This document shows positions 7,960-15,673 of a DNA stretch of 19,751 nucleotides, in pieces. How positions within the stretch are numbered: position 1 is the stretch's first letter; each line of letters opens with the position of its first letter. The stretch lies in NCBI GenBank assembly GCA_022562375.1, contig JADFPK010000003.1:1-19751 (forward strand). The letters are read 5' to 3'. Below the pieces are notes generated by a model. It was not told the origin of the DNA and did no database searches. It worked only from the letters and a program-made list of their open reading frames with translations. Position numbers and translations under genes: made by a program. Source of the stretch: Pseudomonadota bacterium (GTDB lineage Bacteria; Pseudomonadota; Alphaproteobacteria; SMXQ01).

Positions 7960-8166
7960 TTAGCGCGAGACCCGGGACTCGAGCCGGTCGAGCTTGCCCT
8001 CGATGCGGTCCAGGCGCAGTTCCAGATTGTGCAGGCGCTGCTCCAGCCCGGTGTCCTGCCTGATTTCGGTGGTCTCCGATTTGTATTCCGCGCCGAACAG
8101 GGTGCAGCCGCCGGCGAGCAACGCCGCCGCCAGCACCGGGCCAAGCAATTTCAGTCTCTTTGCCAT
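7960..8166 (-). CDS. Small coiled-coil lipoprotein
   Basis: A 68-residue protein with a lipoprotein signal peptide: MAKRLK, a hydrophobic core, then the lipobox LAGGC with the lipidated Cys at 21. Thr at +2 suggests outer-membrane sorting. The mature part is hydrophilic, and from about residue 41 it forms a heptad-like run (LEQRLHNLELRLDRIEGKL) expected to be a coiled coil, somewhat like Lpp or YbgF-type trimer helices. The start is backed by GGAAGGGA. It is convergent with the aminotransferase gene. The family is not recognised; an envelope structural or tethering role is a guess. Confidence 0.8.
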   Translation of the reverse strand: MAKRLKLLGPVLAAALLAGGCTLFGAEYKSETTEIRQDTGLEQRLHNLELRLDRIEGKLDRLESRVSR

Positions 8167-8241
8167 CAGATTCCCTTCCAGTAGCCGCGGGTATCTTACA
8201 CCACGCGACGCTCAAGAACACGTGGCGCCCGAGGGATGCCT

Positions 8242-8510
8242 AGTACTTACTTTCATAGAAGGGTGATACATATGATCGGCTTTTCGCGGCCACCCGGGTA
8301 GGAGGCGTCGCGCCGGCGATGTCCGGACATCGTCAAGCGGCGCCGACGCCCTCCGGCGGCCGCGAAAAGCGACCCTTCGGGCGGCCTTGCGGGTTCTTCG
8401 GACGTCGTCGCGCGGCCCTTGTGATGGACCGGCATCACGGCGGACCACGCTCCTAGCCGAAAAACCCGCAAGACCGTCAGATGTGTCACCCTTCTATGAA
8501 AGTAAGTACT
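8242..8510. mobile_element. MITE-like element with 29-bp terminal inverted repeats
   Basis: The left end, 8242-8270 (starting AGTACTTACTTTCATAG), is the reverse complement of 8482-8510 with a single mismatch (at 8267 / 8485). The 269-bp element holds no credible gene. Its core is very GC-rich and contains further symmetry: a 16-base perfect palindrome CGATGTCCGGACATCG at 8317-8332, and a 13-base inverted repeat, 8279-8291 with 8358-8370. No flanking target duplication is obvious, although the AGTACT ends are themselves palindromic and could hide one. Size, long near-perfect ends and lack of coding fit a non-autonomous transposon. The parent family is unknown to me. Confidence 0.7.
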
Positions 8511-8577
8511 GGATCTGACGGCGTGGCAACGGCGCCGGTCCTGGCGGGCTCTTGTGTTTGGAGCGAATGATGTCAAA

Positions 8578-9063
8578 ATGCCGGCCATGCTGTGGCGATT
8601 TGCCGTTCCCGTCCTCGTTCTCCTGGCGCCGCTCGCGGCCAACGCCGAGATCACCGGCAAGGCCCAGGTGATCGACGGCGACACCATCGAGATCGACGGC
8701 AAGCAGATCCACCTTTACGGCATCGACGCGCCGGAAATCGGCCAGACCTGCTGGTTCCAGCGCGGTGAGTTCGCCTGCGGCAAGTCGGCGCGCCAGTCGC
8801 TCTGGGTTTATGTCAAGGACCAGGAGCTGACCTGCCGCGAGGAACCGGCCGGCGCCGAGGGCGGCACCAGCGCGGTCTGCTTCGCCGAGGGCCGGGACCT
8901 CGGTGAACATATGGTGCGGCGCGGCTGGGCGCTTTCCGAGCGCAAGCGCGGCAAGGCCTATGTCGGGCTGGAGGAGGAGGCCCGGCGTCAGAAACTGGGT
9001 CTTTGGAACTTCAAGTTCACCAAGCCCTGGGACTGGCGGGCGATGATGCGCGATGCCAAGTAA
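8578..9063 (+). CDS. Exported staphylococcal-nuclease-fold protein (copy 1)
   Basis: A 161-residue protein with a signal peptide (hydrophobic AVPVLVLLAPLAANA, cleavage before EITG) and one SNase (thermonuclease) domain. VIDGDTIEI gives the calcium/catalytic Asp pair (D33, D35), and LYGIDAPE gives D50 and E53. The Arg normally five residues before the LYGIDAPE Asp is His (H45). The usual YGRT segment bearing the second catalytic Arg is replaced by GGTSAV. Four Cys are shared with the paralog at 18743-19216, suggesting disulfides outside the cytoplasm. The C-terminal KLGLWNFKFTKPWDW is also shared. I chose ATG 8578; GTG at 8554 would only lengthen the region before the signal peptide. A terminator follows. 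Nuclease activity is doubtful given the missing arginines. Confidence 0.85.
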   Translation: MPAMLWRFAVPVLVLLAPLAANAEITGKAQVIDGDTIEIDGKQIHLYGIDAPEIGQTCWFQRGEFACGKSARQSLWVYVKDQELTCREEPAGAEGGTSAVCFAEGRDLGEHMVRRGWALSERKRGKAYVGLEEEARRQKLGLWNFKFTKPWDWRAMMRDAK

Positions 9064-9084
9064 GGCCTGACTGTCCGCGTCGTG

Positions 9085-9109
9085 AAGGGGTCAGGACGTG
9101 ACCCCTTTT
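9085..9109 (+). terminator. Rho-independent terminator of the nuclease-fold gene
   Basis: AAGGGGTCA (9085-9093) pairs perfectly with TGACCCCTT (9099-9107) around the loop GGACG, with four T at 9106-9109. It begins about 20 bases after the nuclease stop at 9063. It also argues against starting the next gene at the GTG at 9082. Confidence 0.8.
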
Positions 9110-9225
9110 CGCATGGCGGGGCGGACCGGCTTTCGCGCGGTTGCCGGACACCGGCTTGGCTGGAATCCACCGGTGGGCTACCGTCCGTTCGGCTCATCGT
9201 TTTGTCGAGGGAGGCGCTTTGGCGG

Positions 9226-10341
9226 ATGTCCGGCAAGGAAGATAAGGCGAGCCGTTTTCCGGCCGTTGGCGAAGACGGCGCGCTGTCGCCCGACGGCCGC
9301 TTCTACAAGGAAGAGATCGAGCTGGCGTTGCGCAACAAGGGCATGCCGCTCGAGGCGCTGCGCCATGACGTCACACCGGCTTCCATGCACTATCTTCTCG
9401 TCCATTTCGATGTGCCGGCGGTCGATGCCGGGGAATGGCGGCTCGAAATCAAAGGCGCCCTCGCCAAGCCCTCGAGCCTCAGCCTGGAGGACATCAAACG
9501 GCGCCCGGCCGTCACCACCGCCGTCACCATGGAATGCGCCGGCAACGGGCGCGCCCTGCTCGATCCGCGCCCCATCAACCAGCCCTGGGGGCTCTCGGCC
9601 GTCAGTACCGCCGAGTGGACGGGAACGCCGCTGGCGGCGCTGCTCAAGGAGGCGGGGCTGGCGGACGAGGCGGTGGAGATCGTCTTCACCGGCCTCGATG
9701 AAGGCGTCCAGGGAGACCAGGTCCACTTCTATCAGCGCTCCCTCACGATCGAAGAGGCGATGCGCCCGGAGGTCCTGCTCGCCTATGGAATGAACGGCGA
9801 TTCCCTGCCGCCGCCCCACGGCTATCCGCTGCGCCTCATCGTTCCGGACTGGTACGGCATGACCAGCGTCAAGTGGCTCGACCGGATCGAGGCCGTCGGG
9901 GAACCCTTCGAGGGCTACCAGATGGTCAGCTCCTACCGCGTCTCGCGGTCGGCGGACGAGCCGGGAGAACCGGTTACGCTCATCAAGGTGCGCGCCCTCA
10001 TGGCGCCTCCCGGCATCCCCGATTTCTTGACCCGCCAGCGCCTGGTCGGGCCCGGTCCGGTAGTGCTTCAGGGAAGGGCCTGGGCCGGGCGGGCCGCCAT
10101 CGCGCGCGTCGAGGTCAGCGTCGATGGCGGCCAAAGCTGGGCCGACGCCGATCTCGCCGATCGGGTCTCGCCGTTCGCCTGGACGGCGTGGTCGTTCACC
10201 TGGGAGGCCACGCCCGGCCGGCATACCCTCGGCGTCCGCGCCACCGATGACGCCGGCGACACCCAGCCGGTGGACCCGCCCTGGACCTATCACGGCATGG
10301 CCAACAACATGATCCAGCGCGTCGACGTGGTGGTCGAGTGA
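9226..10341 (+). CDS. Sulfite oxidase-family molybdopterin enzyme
   Basis: A 371-residue enzyme with the sulfite oxidase molybdopterin fold (residues about 40-235) and the C-terminal Mo-cofactor dimerisation domain (about 250-370, RVEVSVDGGQSWADADL). The molybdenum-ligand Cys is C104 in VTMECAGNGR. Other family blocks are WGLSAVSTAEWTGTPL, LAYGMNGDSLPPPHGYPLRL and WYGMTSVKWLDRI. I start at ATG 9226. A longer frame back to GTG 9082 would begin inside the upstream terminator and adds no recognisable sequence; GAGGGAGG lies 11 bases before 9226. No Tat or Sec signal is visible at either start, so it is predicted cytosolic, unlike classic periplasmic bacterial sulfite dehydrogenases. Electron acceptor and substrate are unknown. 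A HAD phosphatase gene follows on the same strand. Confidence 0.88.
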   Translation: MSGKEDKASRFPAVGEDGALSPDGRFYKEEIELALRNKGMPLEALRHDVTPASMHYLLVHFDVPAVDAGEWRLEIKGALAKPSSLSLEDIKRRPAVTTAVTMECAGNGRALLDPRPINQPWGLSAVSTAEWTGTPLAALLKEAGLADEAVEIVFTGLDEGVQGDQVHFYQRSLTIEEAMRPEVLLAYGMNGDSLPPPHGYPLRLIVPDWYGMTSVKWLDRIEAVGEPFEGYQMVSSYRVSRSADEPGEPVTLIKVRALMAPPGIPDFLTRQRLVGPGPVVLQGRAWAGRAAIARVEVSVDGGQSWADADLADRVSPFAWTAWSFTWEATPGRHTLGVRATDDAGDTQPVDPPWTYHGMANNMIQRVDVVVE

Positions 10342-10426
10342 GGGCGTGGGTCGGCCCCCGGCGGTGCGACCGGCGCAGGCCCGCGGCGGTGAAGCCGGCG
10401 CGCCAAGGAGCTTGAAGGAGCAGGCC

Positions 10427-11134
10427 GTGAGCGGATGGGTCGGCTTCGATCTCGACGATACGCTGCATGATTTTCGCGCTTCCGCGGATCGGGCGCACAG
10501 GGCCGTGCTCGATCATCTCGGGCAACGCTTCGGCATCGAGGAGCGACGGCTCGAGCAGGCATATGGTGAAGCGATGGCGGTGGCGCTCGCACCTTCCGCC
10601 CTCTTCGCCGAGGGACTGACGGACAGCGAAGCGGGTTCAACGAGATTTGGGCACATGCTCAAAAGCCTCGGCGTCGGCGATGAGGACACCATCCCGTCAT
10701 TGGTCGAAATCTATGACCGCGTTTATGAGGATTCGCTGACTCCCCTGCCCGGCGCGCATGAGCTTCTCGGCGAGCTGAAGAAACGGGGCCGAAGGCTTGC
10801 GGTGATCTCGGGCGCTCCCGAAAATTCCCGGCGAATGATCATCGCCAAATTGGGTCTCGCCACGATGGTCGATCTCATCGTCTCCTCGGGCGGCGCCGGA
10901 CTGACCAAGACCGGCGGCCTGTTCGGCTTCGCCCTTGCCCAAATGGGGGTGCGGGCGGCGGACTTCCCTTATATCGGTGATTCGCTGGACCAGGATATCC
11001 ACCCGGCGCTGGCCGTCGGCATCCCCGCCGTGTGGCTGCGTACCGAATATGTCGGCGCCGACGATAAGGCGCCCGACGGCGTGCCGACGGTCTCACGCCT
11101 TGCCGATGCCTTGCCCCATCTGATCGCCGGGTGA
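10427..11134 (+). CDS. HAD-superfamily phosphatase
   Basis: A 235-residue haloacid-dehalogenase-like hydrolase. Motif I is FDLDDTLHD (nucleophile D8, acid/base D10), motif II Ser is in VISGAPENS (S128), motif III Lys in LTKTGG (K161) and motif IV GDSLDQD (D185, D188). The helical insert after motif I (about 20-95) is a C1-type cap, so the substrate is probably a small phosphorylated metabolite. The GTG at 10427 is the likely start: GAAGGAG sits six bases upstream, and the protein then begins directly with the first strand. An in-frame start at 10346 would add 27 residues of low-complexity Arg/Gly/Ala sequence. It lies 85 bases after the sulfite oxidase gene and may be co-transcribed. A 7-bp hairpin, GCCGGGT-GAG-ACCCGGC (11126-11142), spans its stop codon. 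Confidence 0.85.
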   Translation: MSGWVGFDLDDTLHDFRASADRAHRAVLDHLGQRFGIEERRLEQAYGEAMAVALAPSALFAEGLTDSEAGSTRFGHMLKSLGVGDEDTIPSLVEIYDRVYEDSLTPLPGAHELLGELKKRGRRLAVISGAPENSRRMIIAKLGLATMVDLIVSSGGAGLTKTGGLFGFALAQMGVRAADFPYIGDSLDQDIHPALAVGIPAVWLRTEYVGADDKAPDGVPTVSRLADALPHLIAG

Positions 11135-11142
11135 GACCCGGC
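11126..11142 (+). terminator. GC hairpin across the HAD stop codon
   Basis: GCCGGGT (11126-11132) and ACCCGGC (11136-11142) form a perfect 7-bp stem with a three-base loop overlapping the TGA stop. There is no T run, so it is at best a weak terminator or an mRNA-end stabiliser. Confidence 0.35.
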
Positions 11143-11482
11143 TGATCCCGAATTCCGCCAAAATTTCTCGAGGTTGCCGGGTGGGGCATATCCCGGCTCG
11201 ACATTCGGCCAAGTCCGTATTGGGGCAATAATAAGTCAAGACAATATATAAAATTCAATCTATTAATGATAACATAGTCGCGGAATTGCACCGATAAATG
11301 CTTTGTTATCACAAATTATTTATCAATTTCACTTATTGTTATAGGAGATTTTATTTACGATTTGGTAAGGCATTATTTCTATACTTACTGTTAACTATTT
11401 CGTTGGTGCTTAAGCGACTCCCGACGCCTGATACTGTCCGGCGGCGCGGCGGGGCTTGGGCCCATACCGGTAGGGATAAACC
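11135..11482. promoter_or_regulatory. AT-rich island upstream of the histidine kinase
   Basis: About 350 bases without a convincing gene. Roughly 11225-11410 is strikingly AT-rich against a GC-rich background. It contains an 8-base inverted repeat, TGATAACA (11267-11274) and TGTTATCA (11304-11311), and a further TTGTTAT at 11337-11343. This is a likely promoter/operator region for the kinase, or a nucleoid-protein binding site. An open frame starting at 11298 looks non-coding: it runs into the kinase gene in another frame and lacks a ribosome site. Confidence 0.45.
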
Positions 11483-13525
11483 TTGGCCCGCACTGAATCC
11501 CATTCGCTACACGCCCGTTTCCTGCTGCCGCTACTCGTCGGCGGCATCATCGCCGCGGCCGCCGGCGCGTGGGTGACCTACACCACGACCATCGGCCATT
11601 TCACCGACCAGCTCCTGCAACGCGCCATGCTGCTCGCCAGCGCCATCAACCATTCGACGATGTCGGGTGACGACAGATATCGAATCCAGCATGTGGTGCG
11701 CGAGATCGCCGGTGACACGCCGGAAGTTCAACTCATCGTCATCGCGACAAGGGACTCTCGGAAAGTCATAGCCTCTTCGGTCTCCGGCTGGAATAATCGC
11801 GCCATAGACCAACTGCCGAACGCCCACCTCCGCCAGAAGTTGGTCGACGCCCTGGAGCACGGCCGTTTCGGGCCGCATATCGATGAGGACAGCCGTACCC
11901 TGTCATTCATCGCCCCCCTTCAGCCGCTGAGTCCAAGGCGCGGCGTCCGTCTTCGCCCGGCGAATGCCTTCGGACCCATGTCCGGCCAAACCATCGCCTG
12001 GTCCAACGAACCGGCCGCCGTCATGCGCTGGGCCCAGATGGCCGCCCCCCCCCGGTACCGGGGCGCGATCCTCATCCGGCTCTCTCAGCGGGGCATGGAA
12101 CAGGCGGTGGCAAGCATCCTCGGACGCCTGTTCACGGCGGTGTTGGGGGGCGTCATGATCACCATGATGATCGCCTATCTGCTGTTGAACCGGCAGGTCA
12201 TCACGCCCTTGAATACGATACGCCTTGCCATGGACCGGCAAAGCTCCGGTGATGCGTCCGCCCGGGCGCCGGTGCGGATCTACGATGAAATCGGCCATCT
12301 CGCGGCCCGGTTCAACTCCATGCTCGACACCCTGCTCGATCGCGAAACGGCGCTGGCGGAAAATTCGGCGCTCCTGGAGACCACATTCGAGAATATGTCC
12401 CAGGGCATCGCCGTCCACGACGCCGATCTCAAGCTCGTCGCCTTCAACCGCCGCTATATCGAAATTGGCGGTTATCCGCCCAACTTGATCCGCTTGGGAC
12501 TGCCCTACGAGGACATCATAAGGTTCAACGCCGAACGGGGCGCCTACGGCCATGACGATGATCTGGGCGACGAGCAACAGATAAACAGGCGCATGATGTC
12601 GGCGCGGCAGGGAGAGCCGCTGAGGGACGAACGTGCGGGCCCCAACGGCACCGTCCTGGCGCTGCGGCGCGACCCGTTGCCCGACGGCGGACTGGTCGTC
12701 ACCTTGACCGATATCACCGACCGCAAGCGGGCCGAAGGACAGATGCTCAAGGCCAAGGAGGACGCCGAACTCGCCGACCGCGCCAAGACCGATTTCCTGG
12801 CCAATATGAGTCACGAACTGCGCACGCCTCTGAACGCCGTTATCGGCTTCTCGGAGGTCATCAAGGAAGGGATGTTCGGCCCGGTCGGAAACGCCAAATA
12901 TATCGAGTACGCCAACGGCATTCACGAATCCGGCATCCACCTTCTGGCCCTGATCAACGACATACTGGATCTCTCCAAGGTCGAGGCGGGCAAGGCCGAT
13001 CTCGACGAGGAAGCCGTCGATGTCCGCAAGGTCATCCGCTCCTGCATGACCTTGTTATCGGAACGCGCCGAAAGCGGCGCGGTGAAACTCGTTGCCGATG
13101 TGCCGGCGGATCTACCGACGCTGCTCGCCGATGAGCGCAAGCTGAAGCAGATTTTGGTCAATCTGCTCTCCAACGCCGTTAAATTCACCAATCCCGGCGG
13201 CACCGTGACGATAAAGACTTGGGCCCGCCCGGAGAGCGGCTTCATCATCCAGGTCATCGACAGCGGCATCGGCATGGCGCTCGACGATATCCCCAAGGCG
13301 TTGGAACCGTTCTCCCAGGTCGACAGCAAGCTCGACCGCAAATACGAGGGGACGGGACTGGGCCTGCCGTTGACTAAGTCCCTGATCGAATTGCACAGTG
13401 GATCCTTCGACCTGCAGAGCAAGATCGGCATTGGCACCACGGCGACGGTCCGCTTCCCCGCCGAGCGTGTCGGCGCGGCGGTGGCGGAGATGCCGCGCCC
13501 GGCCGAGACAGTGTCGACGGCCTGA
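11483..13525 (+). CDS. Membrane PAS sensor histidine kinase
   Basis: A 680-residue sensor kinase. TM1 is about residues 12-31, an extracytoplasmic sensor about 32-210, TM2 about 214-236 (FTAVLGGVMITMMIAYLLL), HAMP about 237-290, and a PAS domain about 298-415 (LLETTFENMSQGIAVHDADLK). A HisKA domain follows with the phospho-acceptor H444 in NMSHELRTPLNAVIGFSE, then a HATPase_c domain with N box LVNLLSNAVKF, G1 DSGIGM, F box PFSQVDS and G2 GTGLGLPL. All catalytic boxes are intact, and there is no receiver domain. The start is TTG: an in-frame TAA lies two codons upstream, TAGGGA is a suitable ribosome site, and later starts would cut into TM1. The PAS/kinase arrangement resembles alphaproteobacterial kinases of the PleC/DivJ type, but the output is unknown. 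The receiver-only proteins at 16831-17952 are possible partners. Confidence 0.93.
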   Translation: MARTESHSLHARFLLPLLVGGIIAAAAGAWVTYTTTIGHFTDQLLQRAMLLASAINHSTMSGDDRYRIQHVVREIAGDTPEVQLIVIATRDSRKVIASSVSGWNNRAIDQLPNAHLRQKLVDALEHGRFGPHIDEDSRTLSFIAPLQPLSPRRGVRLRPANAFGPMSGQTIAWSNEPAAVMRWAQMAAPPRYRGAILIRLSQRGMEQAVASILGRLFTAVLGGVMITMMIAYLLLNRQVITPLNTIRLAMDRQSSGDASARAPVRIYDEIGHLAARFNSMLDTLLDRETALAENSALLETTFENMSQGIAVHDADLKLVAFNRRYIEIGGYPPNLIRLGLPYEDIIRFNAERGAYGHDDDLGDEQQINRRMMSARQGEPLRDERAGPNGTVLALRRDPLPDGGLVVTLTDITDRKRAEGQMLKAKEDAELADRAKTDFLANMSHELRTPLNAVIGFSEVIKEGMFGPVGNAKYIEYANGIHESGIHLLALINDILDLSKVEAGKADLDEEAVDVRKVIRSCMTLLSERAESGAVKLVADVPADLPTLLADERKLKQILVNLLSNAVKFTNPGGTVTIKTWARPESGFIIQVIDSGIGMALDDIPKALEPFSQVDSKLDRKYEGTGLGLPLTKSLIELHSGSFDLQSKIGIGTTATVRFPAERVGAAVAEMPRPAETVSTA

Positions 13526-13697
13526 GTCGGATGTATCCTTCGGGGTGATGCGCGAAGAGCTCATCCGGGCGCCGGCCTTCTCATGGCAATAACCCTCTCC
13601 TGGCGATAGCCCTTATCATGGCAACGGTGATCGATGCCGGCGGCGGAATCGTGACGGCGAAGACATCGCGGCTCGCCATGGGGCCGCTATCGTTTGC

Positions 13698-13988
13698 TTG
13701 CTTGTTGGGCTTGTTGGCATGCCCGGCGGCGCCGAGGCCGAGTGGATGCTGATGGGACGCCACGGAGGCTGCGTGTCCTTGCAGACGGCGGCCCAGCGGC
13801 TGGAATCGCTGCGGGACGTGTCGGAACCCGATGCCTTCGCCGCCAAGCTTCGCCGGCAAGGCGTCGAGGTGCGGACGACCGAGACCGCCGTCCCCGGCGG
13901 CCGGATGATCGAGCTGACGGCGCCGACGCGGGGCCTGGCGATGATTTTCGTGCCGCGGGAACTTTGCCGGTCGCTCGCCCCCGGCTAG
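13698..13988 (+). CDS. Small exported protein, probably frameshifted near its start
   Basis: The frame gives a 96-residue protein: a short hydrophobic start (LVGLVGMPGGAEA), then EWMLMGRHGGCVSLQTAAQRL and a compact hydrophilic part ending MIFVPRELCRS. It reads as a real protein, but the only start in its own frame is a TTG with no ribosome site, which leaves a signal peptide without its charged end. The +1 frame just upstream encodes MTAKTSRLAMG (GTG at 13651), which joins this frame if one G is added to GGGG at 13680-13683. The joined product would have a textbook signal peptide, MTAKTSRLAMGAAIVCLLVG... with AEA cleavage. So either a base is missing or the gene is broken. Its stop TAG lies within the CTAG target of the following IS element. 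No family recognised. Confidence 0.6.
   Translation: MLVGLVGMPGGAEAEWMLMGRHGGCVSLQTAAQRLESLRDVSEPDAFAAKLRRQGVEVRTTETAVPGGRMIELTAPTRGLAMIFVPRELCRSLAPG
13985..13988. repeat. CTAG target-site duplication, left
   Basis: The left CTAG flanks the IS element immediately before the terminal inverted repeat; its partner is at 15674-15677. Four-base duplications are normal for the IS1380 family. This copy provides the TAG stop of the small exported-protein gene. Confidence 0.75.
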
Positions 13989-15673
13989 CCCGGATTTCTC
14001 ACCGGTTGGTAATTTGATTGCGTTTTGCGGCTGATTGGGGACGGCGTCTTGTTGTCGGGACGGCTTTGGCCGTGTCATGGGACGGGTGGGCGGTTCGCTC
14101 GGGGAGATCATCGCCGTGGCCGGCGATTTCGCGGTGTTTCGGGCATGGCGCATCGCCGCCGTGGGCGGTTGGTTGCCGTGGGCGGTTGGCGGCGGTCTCA
14201 GCCCGGTGGTCGGGCGAGCCGGGCGTGGGCGGCGGCGAAGGTCCGCTGGTAGGGGCAGGCGCTGGCCATGGCGACATATAAGCGGCGGTGGCTGAGGCGC
14301 ACCACGGCGCCGATCTTGAGCAGCTTCAAGCGGATACTGCCGCAGGTGGCGTCGGCGAGGCGGGTGCCGGCGAGGCCGATACGCCGGAGCGCGCAGATCA
14401 GCACGTAGGCGAAGGATGAGAACCACAGGCGGAGCTGGTTGGCGCGCAGGCTCGCCGCCGAGGTGCGGTCGGCGAAGAGATCGAGTTGCTGTTCCTTGAT
14501 CCGGTTTTCCATCTCACCGCGGGCGCAGTAGACGCGCTCATAGAGCCCCCGGCCATCGATCTCCGCCGCCGCCAGCGAGGTGACGATGAAGCGCGGGTTG
14601 GCGCCCTTGGGCAGATGCTCGGCCTTGGCGATGACGCGGCGGGGCCGGCTCCAGCTCTTGCGCGTGGCGTAGAGGAACTCCCGGAAGCGGCGCGCGGGCT
14701 GGCCGCTCTCGGCCGACAGGCGCTGGGCCTCGGCGAGTTCCGCCTCGATCTCGGCCACCAGGCGCGTATTGCGCTGAAGGCCGAAGACGTAATCGACACG
14801 GTTGGCCTCGCACCAAGCCATCAGCGCCTCGCGGGCGAAGCCCGAGTCGGCGCGCAGCAGGATCTTCACCTTGGGCCAGCGCCCCCGGATGCGCTCGACG
14901 ATGCGCTCAACCTCCTCGACCGATCCGGCGGCGGCGTCGATGTTGGACGGCCTGAGCTTGGCCGCCAACAGGTGGCGGCCGCAGAAGACATAAAGCGGCA
15001 GATAACAGTAGCAGCCGTAATAGCCGTGGAAGAACCGGCCCTCCTGCTGCCCATGCAAGGGATCGTCGGTGGCGTCGATATCCAGCGTGATCCGCTTCGG
15101 CGGGCGCCCGTGGGCGTCCAGGAACAGATCGACGAACAGGGTCTCGAACGCCGCCCCATCGTGACCGATCTTGTGATAGCGCCCGTTGCCGCCGGCCGGG
15201 GCATGCTCCAGCCGGTTGAGCGTCGACTTGCCGGCCAGCGCCGCGCAGTCGCTGCGCCGCGGCTCCCCCTTGTCCGAGAACAACGCCAGCACCGGATCGT
15301 GCCTGAGCTCGTCGTGGTCGTTGACGTCCTCGTATCCCAGCGCGATGGCGACGATGCGCTGGCCCACCAGGGTGCGCAGCGAATGGACCACGTCCTCCGG
15401 GGCGCGGCCGTCGTCGAAGCACGCCGCCACCCGCTCGATCAGACCGATCTTGCGGTCCGCTTGCCTGAGCAACAGCGCCCCCGCGTCCGAAGTCATCCGA
15501 CCGCCGTCGAAGGCGGCGATCACCCGGCGCCGTTCAAAGCCTTCAAATTCGAACTGATCCGTAATACACTCTGTCTGCATCGGCCTTCCTCGCGAATTCG
15601 AGTAACTCTTTGAGTCAGAAGAATTATCTCAGATTCGCAAGGCCGATGCACCCCTTTCGGTGAGATATCCGGG
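13989..15673 (-). mobile_element. IS1380-family insertion sequence (1685 bp)
   Basis: The ends are inverted repeats: CCCGGATTTCTCACCG (13989-14004) at the left and its reverse complement with one mismatch (CCCGGATATCTCACCG) ending at 15673. CTAG flanks both ends as a 4-base target duplication. The single gene is an IS1380-type transposase on the minus strand. About 190 bases after the transposase (14006-14197) hold nothing recognisable. The complete ends, duplication and open transposase frame suggest a recent and possibly active insertion. Confidence 0.88.
14198..15580 (-). CDS. IS1380-family DDE transposase
   Basis: A 460-residue transposase that cuts and joins the ends of its own element. 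The N-terminal region has the family's opening pattern, with FDGGRMTSDAGALLLRQADRK and GYEDVNDHDELRHDP. The DDE triad fits D167 or D169 (ITLDIDATDDP), D245 (LLRADSGFAR) and E358 in the Y-(2)-R-(3)-E signature YCARGEMENRIKE. The length is normal for the family. The start ATG (15580) has GAGGAAGG upstream. The frame is uninterrupted. It lies inside complete inverted repeats, so the element could move by itself. A long antisense open frame opposite this gene is a shadow. Confidence 0.95.
   Translation of the reverse strand: MQTECITDQFEFEGFERRRVIAAFDGGRMTSDAGALLLRQADRKIGLIERVAACFDDGRAPEDVVHSLRTLVGQRIVAIALGYEDVNDHDELRHDPVLALFSDKGEPRRSDCAALAGKSTLNRLEHAPAGGNGRYHKIGHDGAAFETLFVDLFLDAHGRPPKRITLDIDATDDPLHGQQEGRFFHGYYGCYCYLPLYVFCGRHLLAAKLRPSNIDAAAGSVEEVERIVERIRGRWPKVKILLRADSGFAREALMAWCEANRVDYVFGLQRNTRLVAEIEAELAEAQRLSAESGQPARRFREFLYATRKSWSRPRRVIAKAEHLPKGANPRFIVTSLAAAEIDGRGLYERVYCARGEMENRIKEQQLDLFADRTSAASLRANQLRLWFSSFAYVLICALRRIGLAGTRLADATCGSIRLKLLKIGAVVRLSHRRLYVAMASACPYQRTFAAAHARLARPPG

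Noticed and set aside
6669..8144. Long minus-strand open frame (491 codons) across the aminotransferase
   Set aside because: The aminotransferase on the plus strand has all family motifs; the antisense frame is a compositional artefact that also overlaps the lipoprotein gene.
9178..10293. Minus-strand open frame opposite the sulfite oxidase gene
   Set aside because: Low-complexity antisense shadow; the plus-strand gene has the cofactor Cys motif and a full-length domain match.
11298..11576. Open frame starting in the AT-rich island
   Set aside because: No ribosome site, and its end overlaps the kinase gene in another frame; hydrophobic content comes from AT-rich codons, not from a real membrane protein.
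14486..15613. Long open frame (375 codons) on the plus strand opposite the transposase
   Set aside because: It is the antisense shadow of a clear IS1380 transposase in GC-rich DNA and shows no recognisable domain or ribosome site.
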